Below, in pieces: positions 1 through 14,673 of a stretch of 64,000 bases of DNA. The translations under genes were made by a program, and so were the position numbers. The notes under the pieces are model-generated. The model saw only the letters and a program-made list of their open reading frames with translations, made no database searches and had not been told where the DNA came from. How positions within the stretch are numbered: the first letter of the stretch is position 1; the number at the start of each line of letters is the position of its first letter. This DNA is from Bolinopsis microptera (Eukaryota; Ctenophora; Tentaculata; Lobata; Bolinopsidae): contig NC_087073.1 in NCBI RefSeq assembly GCF_026151205.1, positions 4,733,001-4,797,000 on the forward strand. Reading direction: 5' to 3'.

Positions 1-3000
1 GTGGTTATCACAGTTACTGTAAGGACGGAGGGTGCAATTTTAGAGGTAGTGAATAATTCCGTCATAAAATGTGCCTAATTCCGGCATAATGGCAAGGACA
101 TTTAGTCATGATAGCAGGCAAGATGGAGAAGTCGGTGGACTAGCAAATGTCATGTCTACAACACTTTGTCTTTTCTGAATCGTATTGATCGCATATATTA
201 CTACTCCAGGGAATTTTCGTTTATTTAAGGGGTGCTTGATATCTTTTGTTTCTTCAGAATTTTCTTACAGTGAATTTTCAGGAATAAATACAGAAAATCA
301 ACAAGATTATAATACTGAAGCATTTTTACAAACTAAGAAAGATTTGGCAAATTAATAAAACAATTATTTATTTTTACGGCCCACAATCTAACAATATCAA
401 TGGTAAATAAATCAGTGGAGGCTAGAAGAAGTTTCAAGTGCCAAAGGCCACTGCTCATAGTGGGATTTGTGAGCGACCTGAAAATGTTTAAAAGGGTTTG
501 CTACACAATTGCCAGCACATGGCCGGTGGTCTCACGGGCCTAAAATAGCCAGAAACTTGCTGACGTCATAAGTGAAGGAGGCCATATTGCAGCGTGCCGG
601 GGTTTGTTAAGCACCTGTGCTGCAAACCAACACGCATCATTTAACAAAGTGTATTTATGAGCGGTTTATAACATTAACCATACCATTCTTATTGTTTATA
701 ATAGACGTCATGCTATATTACGAATACTATCGGATTATATCGGATTATACAAGGTATTACGTATTATACGTGAGTGAAAGTATGCTATTGTTTGTGGATT
801 TATACTGTGAACGAGCTGTGTTCATCTCTACCGTCTTCACTGTTTTGTGAGTAAGCACGGGTAAATGTTATAGTGAGATTGTATTGTAAAGGTTCTAAGG
901 GATCGTTCACAGTTCACATATACTACGCGTTCCACATTGTTTTATATCCCGGCCACTCTACACAGTCATCATGTAGAAATTACACTGTAAGTTTTTCCAA
1001 ACCCCCTATAGGCTGTAATATGTAATGATTCTTTATGGGGTATAAACTATAAAGCAGTTCGACAGAATCAAGACACAATAAAGACTAAAGTAGGATTGTG
1101 ATACCATGCGTAATTGACACCGCGCGTGCCTTGTCGAATGGAGAGTTATACATGCATGATGGGATGACAATGAATAATAAATTCATGATAGAATAATAAT
1201 TGTCGCGACTCGGATTATTTCAAGTCATGTCGGACAATGTGGGACGTTTCCAGGGAAACTAAGCTCTGCCACAATGGATAAATTAATGCAGAGCTCCGGT
1301 TCAGAACACGACAAACACAGTCATCTTTAAGTGTTATTACTTTACAATGGAAATATGTAGCGACTATCGCAACCCGGGTATAATCACGAACCAACAGCGT
1401 ACAGACTAAATTACAATCTGCGTCGACTGGGATCAATTCCGTGCCTCACACCAACAAGTTGGCTACATCTAGTCACGCTAGATATTTAGTCAGGAGTCAC
1501 GCTTGGGAACGTACAGACTGTCTGAAGATGACTTATCACATACACAGGGGGTTCCCGGGTTCTTGTAAGCACTCAGTTTTCTCAATGATAACGATATAGG
1601 GTTCTAGTGAACCAATTAGCACTTAAATGCATCATTTATTACGCAGACTAAAATTAATTAATCAACCCCAAAACTTTAATAAACTTTCGATCGTTTATAC
1701 CAACATTCGGATTATGATTTGTGGGGGTATCAAAGTAGACCGTGACAAAGACGAATTAGTTACTCAACATCTGGAGTTTCGTTTTGCGGGTGATATAAAG
1801 ACCTCTTCGAAATCCGAGTTTTTGCACAAAATATATTCAATTGTTTGGATCATGGGAGCCCCCATATATTGTAAAATAAAACAAGTTTACGAGAGTTCAC
1901 GAGTCCACGACACTCGTTTAGGAACAATAACAATGGACAGAAAACTTGGCAACCATTCACACAATACTTCTGTTTGTATAAACAGGTGGTAACAATAGTG
2001 AATAGATAAGCACAATGTTAAATTATCACAGAGACCTGCTGTGTTTTGTTCACAAAGATTCTATGAAGTAGGGATGAAATATCAGTCATTATTCCACAAC
2101 CAAGGAAATAAAAGCTTTCCACGCCATATATATATAATGCCGAAAAAGCAGAAAACGAAATCTAATAAAAAGTGAGGTGTGGAAAGACGTCTTAATCGAC
2201 GGTTGATGTGAAATGGATTTTAAACGGCTTCACACACGACTCATTCGTCTACTCATAAAGCTGAGCCAGCTCGACATTCACATAATTTCTAAAATATCGT
2301 CTCAAACACATAGTATAGGAGACATGACAATGGTTACGTCTGGTAACTGGCGGAGTACGAGCAGTCAGAGTAGGTTTTACAAGATGTCTCATTGTCAGAC
2401 TAGGTGTCTATCATTATGGATTATATAACCGAGTGTCTAAAAATACAGAGTGTCTGCCTGGAAAATTAGAATAACAGACGCGTTGATAGATGTCCTCTTA
2501 AACTGGTGCTCAAGTGAACAAATTAAACGCTAGCTTTAAGTTAATATAAAGTTTGAGATGCTATAGTGCTGCTACTATACAAGCTTACAAGTACAAGCAA
2601 AATAAAAACTGCGTGTATTTTTACTCCAGGTAATGAGGGTGAAGTTTTTAAAATGCAATTGTCTTTAGCAGCAATCAACGTGTATCAAATTGAAATGAAC
2701 ATCTTCAATCATGGAGACAAAACTTTGAAATGTCAATTGTGGATTGTCGACCTTCCATAACTAATTCGTAACCCCAAAGTTCGGGCAAAATACTCGGAAA
2801 TTTTGAGTTCATACGAACTTAAACTGTATATTTTGGTCGAATCCGCATCCACGCCATCGAAATTTCTCAAATCTCAACTTGATGGTATTTTTACCGTTTT
2901 CACAATTTATGGATGGCGATTTTACGCATTTGACACGGTGCACCGTGGTAATGCCCATAATTTTGATACATCTGGTAAAACTAAGATTGAAACCGCCTTG

Positions 3001-3708
3001 ATTTCTGCTAACATTCATATATTATAATCGGTATAAACAAATAACCATGATATGAAAATGCAGTATAACAGTGCAGCACGTGCGTAAACTGCAATATTAT
3101 AGCAGGCACTTGCGTATAATGTAGTATAATAGGACGTGCGTAAAAGGCATGCCATTTCACTTGCAACATGCTTATATAATCAGCTCGTAACTATTAATCC
3201 AACGTTACCGTAAACGGTAAAATATTGTCCAGCCTCATTGAATAATCTTGTTTTCAAACTATGAATGTTTTGATATGATCATGAGAATCGAGTAGGTACG
3301 AAATAAACATACAACGTAAACGTAAACGTCGTAGTCTGGAAAATACAAATTCCAACAAACAATTTAATTTCTTCTGCAGTTTATTTACCTAAATACAAGC
3401 ATTTCAGCCTAGTTACAAACCACAGATTAATTACTGAGCATTACCACAAATTCGAGAAGATCTACGACTTTAATTTTTAAACCACTCGTTAAATTGGCAA
3501 ATGCTTCATTGAAATCAGTTCAACGGCTTAAATTAATGGCAGCCCAATTTAGACGGAAAGCGAGGAACTGGTTGGAACGGAAATATTGTCTAATTATAAA
3601 TTTATTGGTCATACTGTGATACTGTTCACTAATTTGCCCATAACATAATTTTTAATATATCACAATGATACAACAGAATATGAAGGCACTAAGAAGTACT
3701 GCTAGTAA
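1..3708. other. AT-rich stretch, no gene recognised
   Basis: Several short open frames occur (the longest is 121 codons at 1627-1992 on +), but none shows a recognisable domain, a good splice context or a compositional shift from its surroundings. I see no tRNA-like or strongly repeated structure. I regard the stretch as intergenic or intronic. Confidence 0.5.
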
Positions 3709-3974
3709 CACCTTTACCTGGGGACCCCAGTAAGTAACACGTTTACCTGGGGACCCCAGTAAGTAACACGTTTACCTGGGGACCCCAGTAAGTAACACGT
3801 TTACCTGGGGACCCCAGTAAGTAACACGTTTACCTGGGGACCCCAGTAAGTAACACGTTTACCTGGGGACCCCAGTAAGTAACACGTTTACCTGGGGACC
3901 CCTGTAAGTAACACGTTTACCTGGGGACCCCAGTAAGTAACACGTTTACCTGGGGACCCCAGTAAGTAACACGT
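3709..3974. repeat. 29-bp minisatellite with palindromic core
   Basis: About nine head-to-tail copies of a 29-bp unit built on taagtaacacgtttacc followed by the palindrome ctggggaccccag. The copies are almost identical; one has cctg in place of ccag near 3900. Each unit can form a six-pair hairpin (CTGGGG-A-CCCCAG). A related tctgaggacc-type motif (cctggggtcctcagg) recurs in interspersed repeats at 20.27, 20.6 and 34.5 kb, so the array may have grown from a transposon end. Confidence 0.9.
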
Positions 3975-6900
3975 CTGTCGTTACAGATGCTGTAAACCAA
4001 CCTTAAGTTAGGGTTTCCGTCTCTTATTAAGTTATTAGCATATCTTGGTATTTCTAATCACTTCTAGTGTCTGAAACTCATTTACAGATCCTCAACCGCC
4101 AAAGTTGTAATAGCATGGTTCACCATTTTTGAGTGCCGTGGGGGTGGGGGCTTTTTCCCGAACTGTAGGTCTTTTTGACGAAAAAATCGTCCGATGTGGC
4201 AGTACAGCAAAGTCTACCATATAAATAAAATGACGGTCAACTTAACGTTCGGTGGGTGCGAAAAAATATTAGGGGATACAAAAAGCTGTAGAGGGGGGTC
4301 AAAAAAAGACCTGACCTTAGATCTGCATGCTAAAAAACTTAAGGGGCATACACCGCTTTTTGACTTTAAAAATTTATAAAAACGCAGCCTTTTTAGATAC
4401 GATATCAAGATTTTACACACACCTTGAAATAGACGTGAATAGACGGCGAGCAAAATTTCAACCCGATACCGCAAGAAATGATTAACTTATAGCATCTCCA
4501 TGAAACAAATTGTGTTTTTCCGAAAATGCCACTCTAACCAGGATCAATGCTCGATTACAAAAATGGGTATTCTCAAAATAATTTTTTGGTGTGGAAACGG
4601 TGCGCTAGAGGCAAGAGGGTCACTGAACTGCCTATGAGGTCATTTGGGTTGGACAGGTTTGGTGTATGCCCCCTTAAGCATATGGTAGCCAAAGCTGCCA
4701 AACTTTGGCTACCATGGTATTACAGAAATAATTTGATTACTACTCCCAGTGCAGTGTTGGTCATTGTGTTTGCAACTGAAAGTTGCACATTTACGATTTA
4801 TTTTATTGCACTCATCCAATCAAGTTCCTCCACGTAAAATCACAACCGAGCAAACGTACTGTCACGTGCCATTAGCGCAAACTCCATGATTACAGATCAG
4901 CATGATGAGCCTCGTGACCAAGTATAAACCCTTGTTCTGCGACTCTCTTAACCATTACCACTCAAGTCTACCCTTGTTTAATTGGCAGAGTTACAGAGCA
5001 GGTTATGTCGTCTGTGGACTGTTCCCCCGGATCATAACCAGTAAGGACGAGCCAGGACCCTGAAATTGAGCACGAGAGTGGCGACGGCAAACTTCACTTA
5101 CAGTGACCAATGGGAGTCATTGACTCATCGGGTTACAAAGACGTGGACAGTGGACAGTGGACATAACTTTTACTGCTTTTAATCTCTGAAGACAAGCATC
5201 TAATTGGATCTAATGGCAAGGAAATAGTGTCAAATTTCTATGAAGTAGGGCGAAATAACTTATTGAAGCTATGAAATAGCCTAGATATTATATATACTCG
5301 AGGTAGATATAACTTAATCCTCTTACAATCTTAAAGAGTCATCTAGACAGGCTGGAGAAAGATTATGTAGTGCTGTACAGTTAGTCAGAATTCTTAACTA
5401 AATGCTTCATCGTTACTACCGACACTCATCAAATTCCTGAGAATAAGCTGGTGTCAATCTAAATCACCTGTTGATCACAACGAGGATCACCAATAACTAT
5501 TACTAACTATCACTATGATGATTCTCTTCCAAATACTCATCATAACTATAGTCTATAACCAGCGCACTTCAAATTCCTTAGAATTAAGCAGTGTCAATAT
5601 GAATCTGAAGGTCGACAATGGATCGCAGTTGCTGCAAATTGAGGTAAACTGTGTGCCGTCTAGCAACGGCGCTATTCTCACAAAAATATTTTCTACTCCC
5701 GACAACGAGGTTCACAAAATTCGATACTTAAAAATGCAAGTCTTAAAAGGAAGAGGTTGCGTTTAAAGGTTCAAAGAGGCTACATGAAGGACTACAGGAT
5801 CTGCAATGATTAAGTCATTTAAAAAGGAAAACATATAAAAGTGAGCTTAAACACGAGCTCTCCTACGTAAATGAGCCAATAAAATGCTAAAGATGTTGAA
5901 GAGTATAATATTCAAAATGGTGAAAAACAAAAGACAAGAGTCTATGAATATTGCACAGTTAACAGTCAATATACCTCCAGCTCTACCACTAATAACTAAT
6001 GACCAAAATACAAAGTTTAAAAGTACAGTGGTTTAAGTTCTCAGATTAGTTGGAATACTATATGTATTGTGATTATATATTATAGACTTATAGAATATTA
6101 GTAAAAGAAGCAGCACCAGATCATGGTATCGTGTTGCCTAAATGGCTCTGAATTGGGCAAATTACTAAAGTTACAGTGTTTTATCCGTCGTCTAACTGAG
6201 CAGAGATCAGTGCAAATAAACGAAACAGTGGTGTAACATTCAATTATTATATAGGAGTATACATACCCGTATAACCGATGGATATTTTGAAATCCCAACA
6301 CTTTGGAAGGAATTTATGATTATTCTGTTGTTCTTATGTTGGTTGAATGAATTTACTGAATTCGTCTCGGTCTATTGACCTCGTGTCTATTCAACGAGTC
6401 ATGAACAAAATAAATCAAGAACAAATAACTGCTATGCGACTTATTGTTAACAACCCTGCGGTTGAGAAATGCGAAAATATCTGTTAATCAGTACACTGTA
6501 GACGTAGTATTTACAGTTGAGTATGTAATGAAATGATAAGCATATATTTGAAAATATGACTTATATATTTAGTAAATGCAGGGAGGAGTGCATAAACTAC
6601 TGAAGCTTTTTATAAATTTTCGACAAAAACTGGTTTTAAAAAGATAAAACCTGAAAAATGAATTTTTAATCGGCAGGGTGTTTTCGCGTAACCGGTGGAC
6701 CTGCTAGGGCCCAATCAGGTCAGCGAAGGTCGGAAGTACGCTTAACTGTACACCTGTTATAAATCTCAGCAAAATAAAAGAAATCGGACTGTAAATGTTA
6801 GACTGGTGAGCTTATTTACGCATTGAACTTTCTTATTGGAATTTAACGGATCAGATTATATAAAAATACATAGGCATTTTTACGAGAAAAAGAATCCCAA

Positions 6901-9900
6901 CATTGCATTTTGACAAATATTGAGAAGTAATCCTGGTGAAAAGCTGGATAATTTTGACGATGTGTCACGCTTTATAAACATATCGAAGCACGATTAGACC
7001 ACTAGGTCAAGGATCTTGACCAAAAGATTAGCAGTGAAATATGACAGAAATTGAAGTTCTAGTCTTTGTTCATGATGTTTAATAAATAAAATAACGCAAG
7101 TGATCACAGAAAATCGATATTGAATCTATGAATAGGCTTCGGGATACCTATTTTGATGGCATGACGATAAATTTCTCGTGATTTGATAATTGATCCGGAA
7201 AACCGGAATCATCCAATTAATCCCGACATCCTGATTTCAACTTATCAGTCGGCAAAATGGCTTATCAGTCGGCAAAATGGCATATCAAGACAGTAATAAT
7301 AATATAACCGACATACAGAAAAACCGATGAAATTGTCGGAAATAAGATTCAGGCTACATTTTCTCATAATCAAAAGCTCGTATCTTTGAAAAAAAAACTT
7401 GTTTGACTCTAGGGGATTTTGAAATATCACTTAACTAATTCAAAGTTAGTACAGTTGTGAAAACGATCAGACTATTCTGATTCAGCTATATATGGCTCAA
7501 CCAAAACCAAAATGTACAATAACATGACATACACGGCACAGGTACACAACTAAGACAATGCAAAAACACACCGTTACCAGAAAGTCTTTTGTTCCCCATC
7601 CATTAGTCTATTGCGATAAGTTATTCTACATAACCTCCACGGCGGGGCAAATCAGGACCATTATAATGGACAGGAAACAAAGCAGTCAGTGTTCTATCAC
7701 TATTCTATAACATATAAAAGGTTATAAAGTTATAATATCATGAACTACAGGGCTATTTAATGTGTACCTTTCAGGCAGAAGTTAAGCGTCGGTTCCTGCA
7801 AACAAGCAGAATGTCTTAAACATTATTTAATTAGTGGAGAAATCATTGGTGAAGAAATTATTTTCAAACGACAAGGACTTGAAAATATGGGGAATAGATA
7901 ACCATTGGTAGCTTCAAGAAATTTGGATAAATCCTTCAGATCGTAAATAGGAAAAGATTGCACTCCTAACAATTTCTCTAAAAGCAATTTAAACTGTTCT
8001 CTGACGATATGGGATGATATTTAATCAATGAATATCGAAGCTTTGTATCGTTCATAAATTAAAAATGTCTAGCTTTCAATAAACTTGAATTAAAAGATAA
8101 TTGCTGCTGGTACACGAAAGGCTTAAACTAAATTTACTAGGGTAAATTTTATAGGTTAGTAGTCGTATCGAATTATTAAATCTGTTCAAATCAATGCTTT
8201 AGGGCGATGCTCATTTAAATTTACATGATTTGTTAACTTATTTGATTAAAACGCATTATTGACCCTGGTCATTAGGAAAGTTCGCACGAGATGGACCACG
8301 TTTTTCCCAATTTAACTTTAGAAGATTGTCACAGGAAGAAAATTTAAGATAAGCATAATATGATATTTCACATGTCTATAGTTCAATTAATTGAGTTTCG
8401 ATTAATAAAATTTTTGAAGCATTTAGTCGAGGGCACATTGATGCTAACGAGCCATTTTACATTTTGTTTTCTAATGACAGCTTCCAAGTATGCAATAAAA
8501 GTTTAAACGTGTTTAATCGATTCATCAGATCGAATTCTTTCATAATCCGACGAGAAGAGGGAAATTTTTTCGCTAATTGAGGGAAAAATGAGGCTAAGAA
8601 GTCATTTCTAATTTTTGAATTATATTTGCTTTGAATAATAACGTCTATCTAAGTATCAGCTCTGACCTAAAATACATGAGATGGATGCTCTATGTCGAAG
8701 GCCAGCCCAGCCGACCCCTTTTTTTCTTTTAATGGAGGGTAAAGTGAGGCTAACAGATCATTTCTAATTTTTGAATTATGTTTGAACAATAACGTCCTTT
8801 AAACTATCCTTTGACCTGGTGTACATTATATGGATACTTTAGGTCGATGGTAGACTCCACCTACCCTTTCTGTCTTTTGAATTTAATGGAGGATAAAATA
8901 AGGCTAACTATCAAGGTTTTGTTCATTACTTGTTCTACTGCTTCTTCGGACTAGCCCTTCAAATTGTTTGAAAGCCTTATTTCATCCTCTCAAAAGATAG
9001 GTTAGCCTCATTTTCATCCGAATATTTGAAGCTTAGATATCAATTAAGTATAATCCAAAGGAATTTCTTCTGCAACATGGATATCAACTAACTTGTGAGT
9101 TGTGACAGTACAATATCTAGGGACTGAAGATCAACAGTATCTGTAAGCCCCAATTTCGCCTCCCGGAAAGAGGGGAGCCTCAATCCAACATCACATAAGT
9201 TATGATAAAGTCTCAATAACCTGCAGCCTACAATGACAAGTTTATTAGTGGGTCTATAACCTGTTTTCAATTTTCATACATCAAAGTTAAAATACGGTCG
9301 AAACTCGAATTCTTTATTAGCCTCACTTTGGCCTCCTACAAGTAGACTCGTGATTTCTGAAATGTTGAGCTTGAAGAGGATAAATCAATCTCTATTGTTG
9401 ACACAGTAGATAGCCACAATACCGAACCTGCTCGAAAATATACACAAAAGTATACTTGTTATTTGTTAGTGGATTTTTGTTGTTTGTTTGAGAGACGATA
9501 ATTAAATAGTAACTTGAATCGGCTGGTTAAACTTTCAAAGATCGAATAGCGATATTAGCCTTAGACAGCATAATATTAATAGTCAGACAGGAACACCACC
9601 AAACGGTAAGAAATAACAGCGCTTTAGTCATTTGCACTTGCAGTCATGTCTAAACAATTGCCAGTAAAACTGGGTTATTTACGCAATTCACTGACTTTCA
9701 GATGGTTCCATTTTAATGAGAATGTAACTAAAGAGGTTAAATTTAGGGAAGAAAATAATTTAAATTTTACTAGTAAGCTTCCTCGACCTGAGAATCGGCT
9801 GTAATTGTAGCAATCTCCAATGGTCCCTGTTTACTGTTAAGCTGAGAAGATCTTTTAAACTTCAAAGCATTTCGCATGCGACTATAACAAACAATCGCCC

Positions 9901-12900
9901 AATTATTAAATTTAATGGATTGGTAGTTACTGTAAAACCCTCCACAAGCTTTGACTTCAATTAACTGTCTAACAATTTATTAACCTTTATTGATGAAGGT
10001 ATCAGACTGAGAACCGCACAATTATAAGGCATGATAGCTTTGTCTTCTCGACAAAAAAACCCACGTAGCTATAATTCGCCAACTAATCCTCTAAAGCGTT
10101 TTATCGTTAATACTTTGATACTGTTGACTGTTCACAATACTTATCAACATCAGCATAATGATTAAATTTAAGATAACTTAATGGTACAGAAATGGACAAT
10201 AAAAGTTTGACAGCATTTAAATCAACGCTAAATAATAAAAAGGCCAGGTTTAATAGTAGTACCCACGCAAGCTAAAACCATCAAAAAAGATTAGGTATGC
10301 TTCAGTAAGTACAAACTTAATTAAAGGCTTGAAATATTAACTTAATGAGTTTAAAGCTGTTAATAACCGGCGGCTATATCATTATATATAATCATAAATA
10401 ATTACAAACGCTGCACGACTCAAAGCCACAAATAGTAATCAGTAATGGAACGTTTAGAAAATTAAATCAATTTGCGAATAATTCTTGATGCGGTCTACTT
10501 GGTGCAAACAAAATAACGTTATCTTACTTTTCAATTGGATTAAAAAGACGGAAGAATTATACTCATAAGATTTAACTTCAAAGCGTATGGATTGAACGCT
10601 GGCATAACATAAGTTAACACAACTTCTGAGAAATAAGATAGCGTAAATCGATTAACTTAATTTCAACTATTGTGAGTTAGTAAGTCAAATCTACAAATAA
10701 GTAGCCAGTAATTCCTGCACTAAGCCTCCTGGCCTGCACTCTGGGAAGCTATGTAAAATCAAGTTCTCTGACTGTACCGAACACCCAATTTTTGGAGCAA
10801 TGCAAGAGAGAGTCCAGCTTTAGCATAAGAGAAGGTGTCAGTCAGTGGTAATCACAACCACTGGACATTGGACAATGGATCACAAAGAGCACTCAAAATG
10901 AGCTGCTAAATTGTTGTCCATTTCACTCTTACACACCCCTAGCATTGCATTTTAAACAAAACTTTTCGTAGGTTAGGGCAAGGTAACGGGTAAGTGTTGA
11001 GAGAGTTATAGCCAGGTTTGAAGGTTCAGTAACTTTAAAATTAGGGAGGGGGTGATGAAACATGAAATACGATGTATCGTCAGGAAGGTATTATCCCGAA
11101 GCTTCGCTGCTGCATTGCTGCAGTCGTAACTTTATCGTATATATCGTATATATCGTATATATCGTATATATCGTAACTATAGTCGTAACTTTCTATTCGA
11201 TATAATATTCCCTTTTTTGACTCCGCGGAACGAGAAATTGGATACAATTTACGGAACCCTTAACTGAGATAATGATTTAAAACTAGCGAGCTATACTAAT
11301 AGTAATACTGTCCCTGTGGCCTGTACCACCTGACCCCTGTTCAGGTCCCTAGACGATTTAGCCATCCAACAACTGCACTGGTGCAACTACATGAAGTGTA
11401 TAAAGAGCTTAAGAGGGATGAATTAAATCTGTAGCAGAAGTACAACAGATTACCAATGTAGATGTAAAAATGAAAGTTAACCATACTATTACTATAGGTC
11501 AAAAAGTTTAATATTTACAGTTGTTACGTAAAGTAGTTTAACAGCAAAGGTGCTAAAACTTAGAGTGTAGTAAATTAGTTAACTCACAGGGTCAGTGGCC
11601 CGAGTGTTAACTTGTAAATTTTACGACATACTTAATATAATATAATATATTATAATATAATGTAATATAATATCCAAAACCTTTGTTTGATAATCTCTTA
11701 GCACAGCTATTTATGATAATATCTTGTGGATAGACGGTTATAGATGTAGTTAATATCAAACAAAGTAGACACAGTGACCAGTGTCGTAATTAATGACAAA
11801 TGTGAAACGAGCGGAATGCAAGAATAAGTTTCATCACTTACAATGAGGGGAGCTATTTTACGTGAAACTAATCGAGTTTAAAATTAAGGTTTCATGTCAG
11901 TCAGTGTTACACACAATACGAAGATATCACGATAGGAAATTTACAGGAGTCAATAAAGAGACAGTGACCCACCCTCGCTTATTCGCAAGAACAAAAAGAT
12001 GGAGTTCTTTTAGTTTTACATTGATATCTTCCGTTGTCTGTGATCATGGTATACTCAAATCGCTAAAGTTCTCGCAAGGTTTCGACCGAGAGCTGACATT
12101 TAATCAACAACTACTCATGTCTTTAGGGCAAAAGGCAATTTTACCATTGAGCACGAGGCACAATATTTCATTCAAGTCGTTAGGTATTATATTTTAATTT
12201 TGTTAAACCATAAACTTAAACTTAAAGTTACTGAGTCTGAGCGCCATGCAAGTAAATTTAATAACAGTGGTATTAAATTACAAAAATGATTATTTAAATC
12301 ATAAAGGATGTTGTTTTTGGGTTGCTTGGAAAGTCGAATAGTACTATAAGCTATTAGTATTAGTAATATTATTTACAACTAATGCACGCAAGCAAAGATT
12401 ATGTTTGGGATAATAAATTACAAATCATTTTGACACAGCTTGTCGCAGAGGAGTGAGGACTGTGTTAACATATTATGTCTATTGGACTAATGTCCACTAC
12501 AAGTTGGCGAGAGTATATTATAGTCACTAATTAAGGTGAGACACAATTGTGTCTCAACTGACCAATGGCAATACATGAGTACATGCCGCGTAAGATTACT
12601 GAAATAAAAGGGTAACTAAGTACAAGTTACCATGAAGTGTGGGTTATTGACAATTCTCCTAATTCAGTCGTTTATGTTCCTGGCAATGTTATCATCGTGA
12701 GTATTCTAAGTTCGCTTAAAGTTAAAGTTAAAGTTTTTAAAAGTTAAATAACTGTGCAAATTTAGCTCACCACGTACCAGAACATTACACAAGAAACTAC
12801 CTAAGCTGCACAATCGAAACAGTCCATCCCACTCGAAATCTAAGCCACAATCAAAATAGCCCATAATTGAAATAACGATCACTAATTCCTGAGTACTTGG

Positions 12901-13900
12901 GAGACATTTTACTCGTCAGCACTGTCATGATAACTCAGCTATCAAGTTCCAATTCTCTCAGACACTGATCGCCATGAAAATGGTCTAATGTGACCAATAT
13001 GTCTGCAAATTATTCCAAATTATGTGAAAGTGGGCGGTAGTCGGGCTGATATTATTGTTAATGGTAGACACGTGTTGGTTATAGGGCGTCGCTTGAGAGA
13101 CCACTCCGCTTGAAGATGAATTATATAAGTGATGTGAAAACTTTTGAAACAATGACTTGACTAGTTTTTTATTTAAATCAATAATCATATTATGATATTG
13201 TAAACCGTAGAATATTCCAAAAAACACGACTAAGTGATCGAATTGTTAATGATAACTTTAAAACGAAATATTTTCAGACCACAACTTCTTGCAGTTTATT
13301 CATGAAGGGCACAATGACAGCCTTATATGAGGCTATTCTTTTCTTAATTGTCCGATATCTACCTCGTTTTGTATGCTATCATACTATTACTATCCAAAAG
13401 TCATCGGATACATGTGCTCAACATTTTCAATAACGTCCCCCATTTGAAAGAAAAATGGACATTCCTAATGAATAAGTTCCTGATGGAATGAAACCGGGAC
13501 GTTTTAAAATTTACCAATGAGATGATAGTTCGGGTTCAAGATCTGACAACTTGATGCATCAAAGCAAACTAATTGCGTAGAGGAACTAGTTGATAACTTG
13601 TGGTCGTGTTTTTTGCGACACCCTGTGACCCTGTATTAAGTATACTGTGGTGTCCTATTATATGTGGAAATATAGTACCAGCTGTACAATATGTCCACAA
13701 CCCAACTCCATTCCTGTCGAAGTGACGAGTGAAGATGTTGCTGCCGATTAGAGAAGTTAGCTCGGTCAACTGACCAGAAACCTAACAGTTCATTTTAGTG
13801 GGCGGCGCCACCCATGCCCTTTATTTCTCTCCGCCAGAGGTAAGTCCAATTACTCTGCACGTGCAGCGGTTAAATGAATGTTAATTTGCGTTCTTAATTT
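3975..13900. other. gene-poor AT-rich stretch
   Basis: No domain-bearing open frame is visible; the longest frames are about 60-111 codons and low in information. Small repeats include a 21-bp direct repeat (cttatcagtcggcaaaatgg twice, 7240-7280), a short atcgtatat run at 11,136-11,175, and the diverged repeats listed separately at 8.5-8.9 kb. Nothing else is supportable. Confidence 0.5.
8570..8905. repeat. diverged tandem repeat, about 160-bp unit
   Basis: The string gaggctaa..cattt followed by ctaatttttgaattat and aataacgtc occurs near 8590-8645 and again near 8745-8800. A third partial start (ataaaataaggctaac) lies near 8892. The copies carry many substitutions, so this is an old duplication of unknown origin. 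Confidence 0.5.
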
Positions 13901-14030
13901 GTCATACGTTGTATGACCCGCCGCGCACGAAGTGCGCGGCTCCCCCTGTATCGTCAGGACGATACACCATAGTGAAACGACCATAGTGAAACACCATAGT
14001 GAAACGACCGTGGGGGTCGCAACGTGATAC
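13901..14030 (-). repeat. multi-hairpin short interspersed element, copy 1
   Basis: This is the reverse complement of the element at 23,960-24,055. Read on the minus strand it contains gtatcacgttgcgaccc, several ttcactatgg repeats (expanded relative to copy 2), a hairpin gtatcgtc-ct-gacgatac, a 9-bp stem closed by a three-base loop (gccgcgcac-ttc-gtgcgcggc), and a near-palindrome gtcatacaacgtatgac. The opposite orientation and 10-kb separation mark a dispersed element rather than a tandem copy. Confidence 0.8.
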
Positions 14031-14164
14031 ATGAACTCTTAATAAGGCCGACTCATTAAACGAATAAACGTGTCTACTTGTAGAAACAAGTGTCACGGCC
14101 ACGGGAAACCTAAGCAACATTAACTGATAGTGATAGGTCAATCCATCAATATGCTAATACATAA

Positions 14165-14673
14165 TACCTTACAAGACATATTTATGGCGGCCTAATTTGC
14201 GACGACCGAAATTTTGGCGGTCCGAAAATATGGCGAAATTGAACAAAAACCGTCAAATTTCGGACGTCACAGAAAATAAGGGTATTTTTCATCATTTTTG
14301 TGACAGTAAGCAGTAAGGAAATTTCTGAAATTCGGTAAAATCATGTTCAAACTTAGTCTGTATTAAGACTGTAAGACTTTCATGTTAGCACATACATGTA
14401 TTTTAATGCAAATTTAAACTGTATTGCTTGACATTCAATTCGTCATTGGTGTGGTAATAATTTGTCCCAAGATGCCAGAATTTATTTATTTATTTTACTT
14501 GATATTACTTTTTAGAAACAAAATAAAGCAGTGAAGGCACAGTCATTGAAATAAGCTAAAAGATAATGCGACGGATTCTATTACGACGACCGAAATTTTG
14601 GCGGTCCGAAAATATGGCGAAATTTTCGGAAAACCGCCACATTTCGTACGTTATAAATATGTCTTGTAAGGTA
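14165..14673. mobile_element. MITE-like element with inverted ends, TA-flanked
   Basis: The left end taccttacaagacatattt (14,165 onward) is repeated inverted at the right end (aaatatgtcttgtaaggta, ending 14,673). Internally, a block around gaccgaaattttggcgg and ccgaaaatatggcgaaa occurs near both ends in the same orientation. There is no coding frame. TA lies at both outer borders, as expected for a TA target duplication. Length is about 509 bp. The superfamily is not resolved. Confidence 0.75.
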
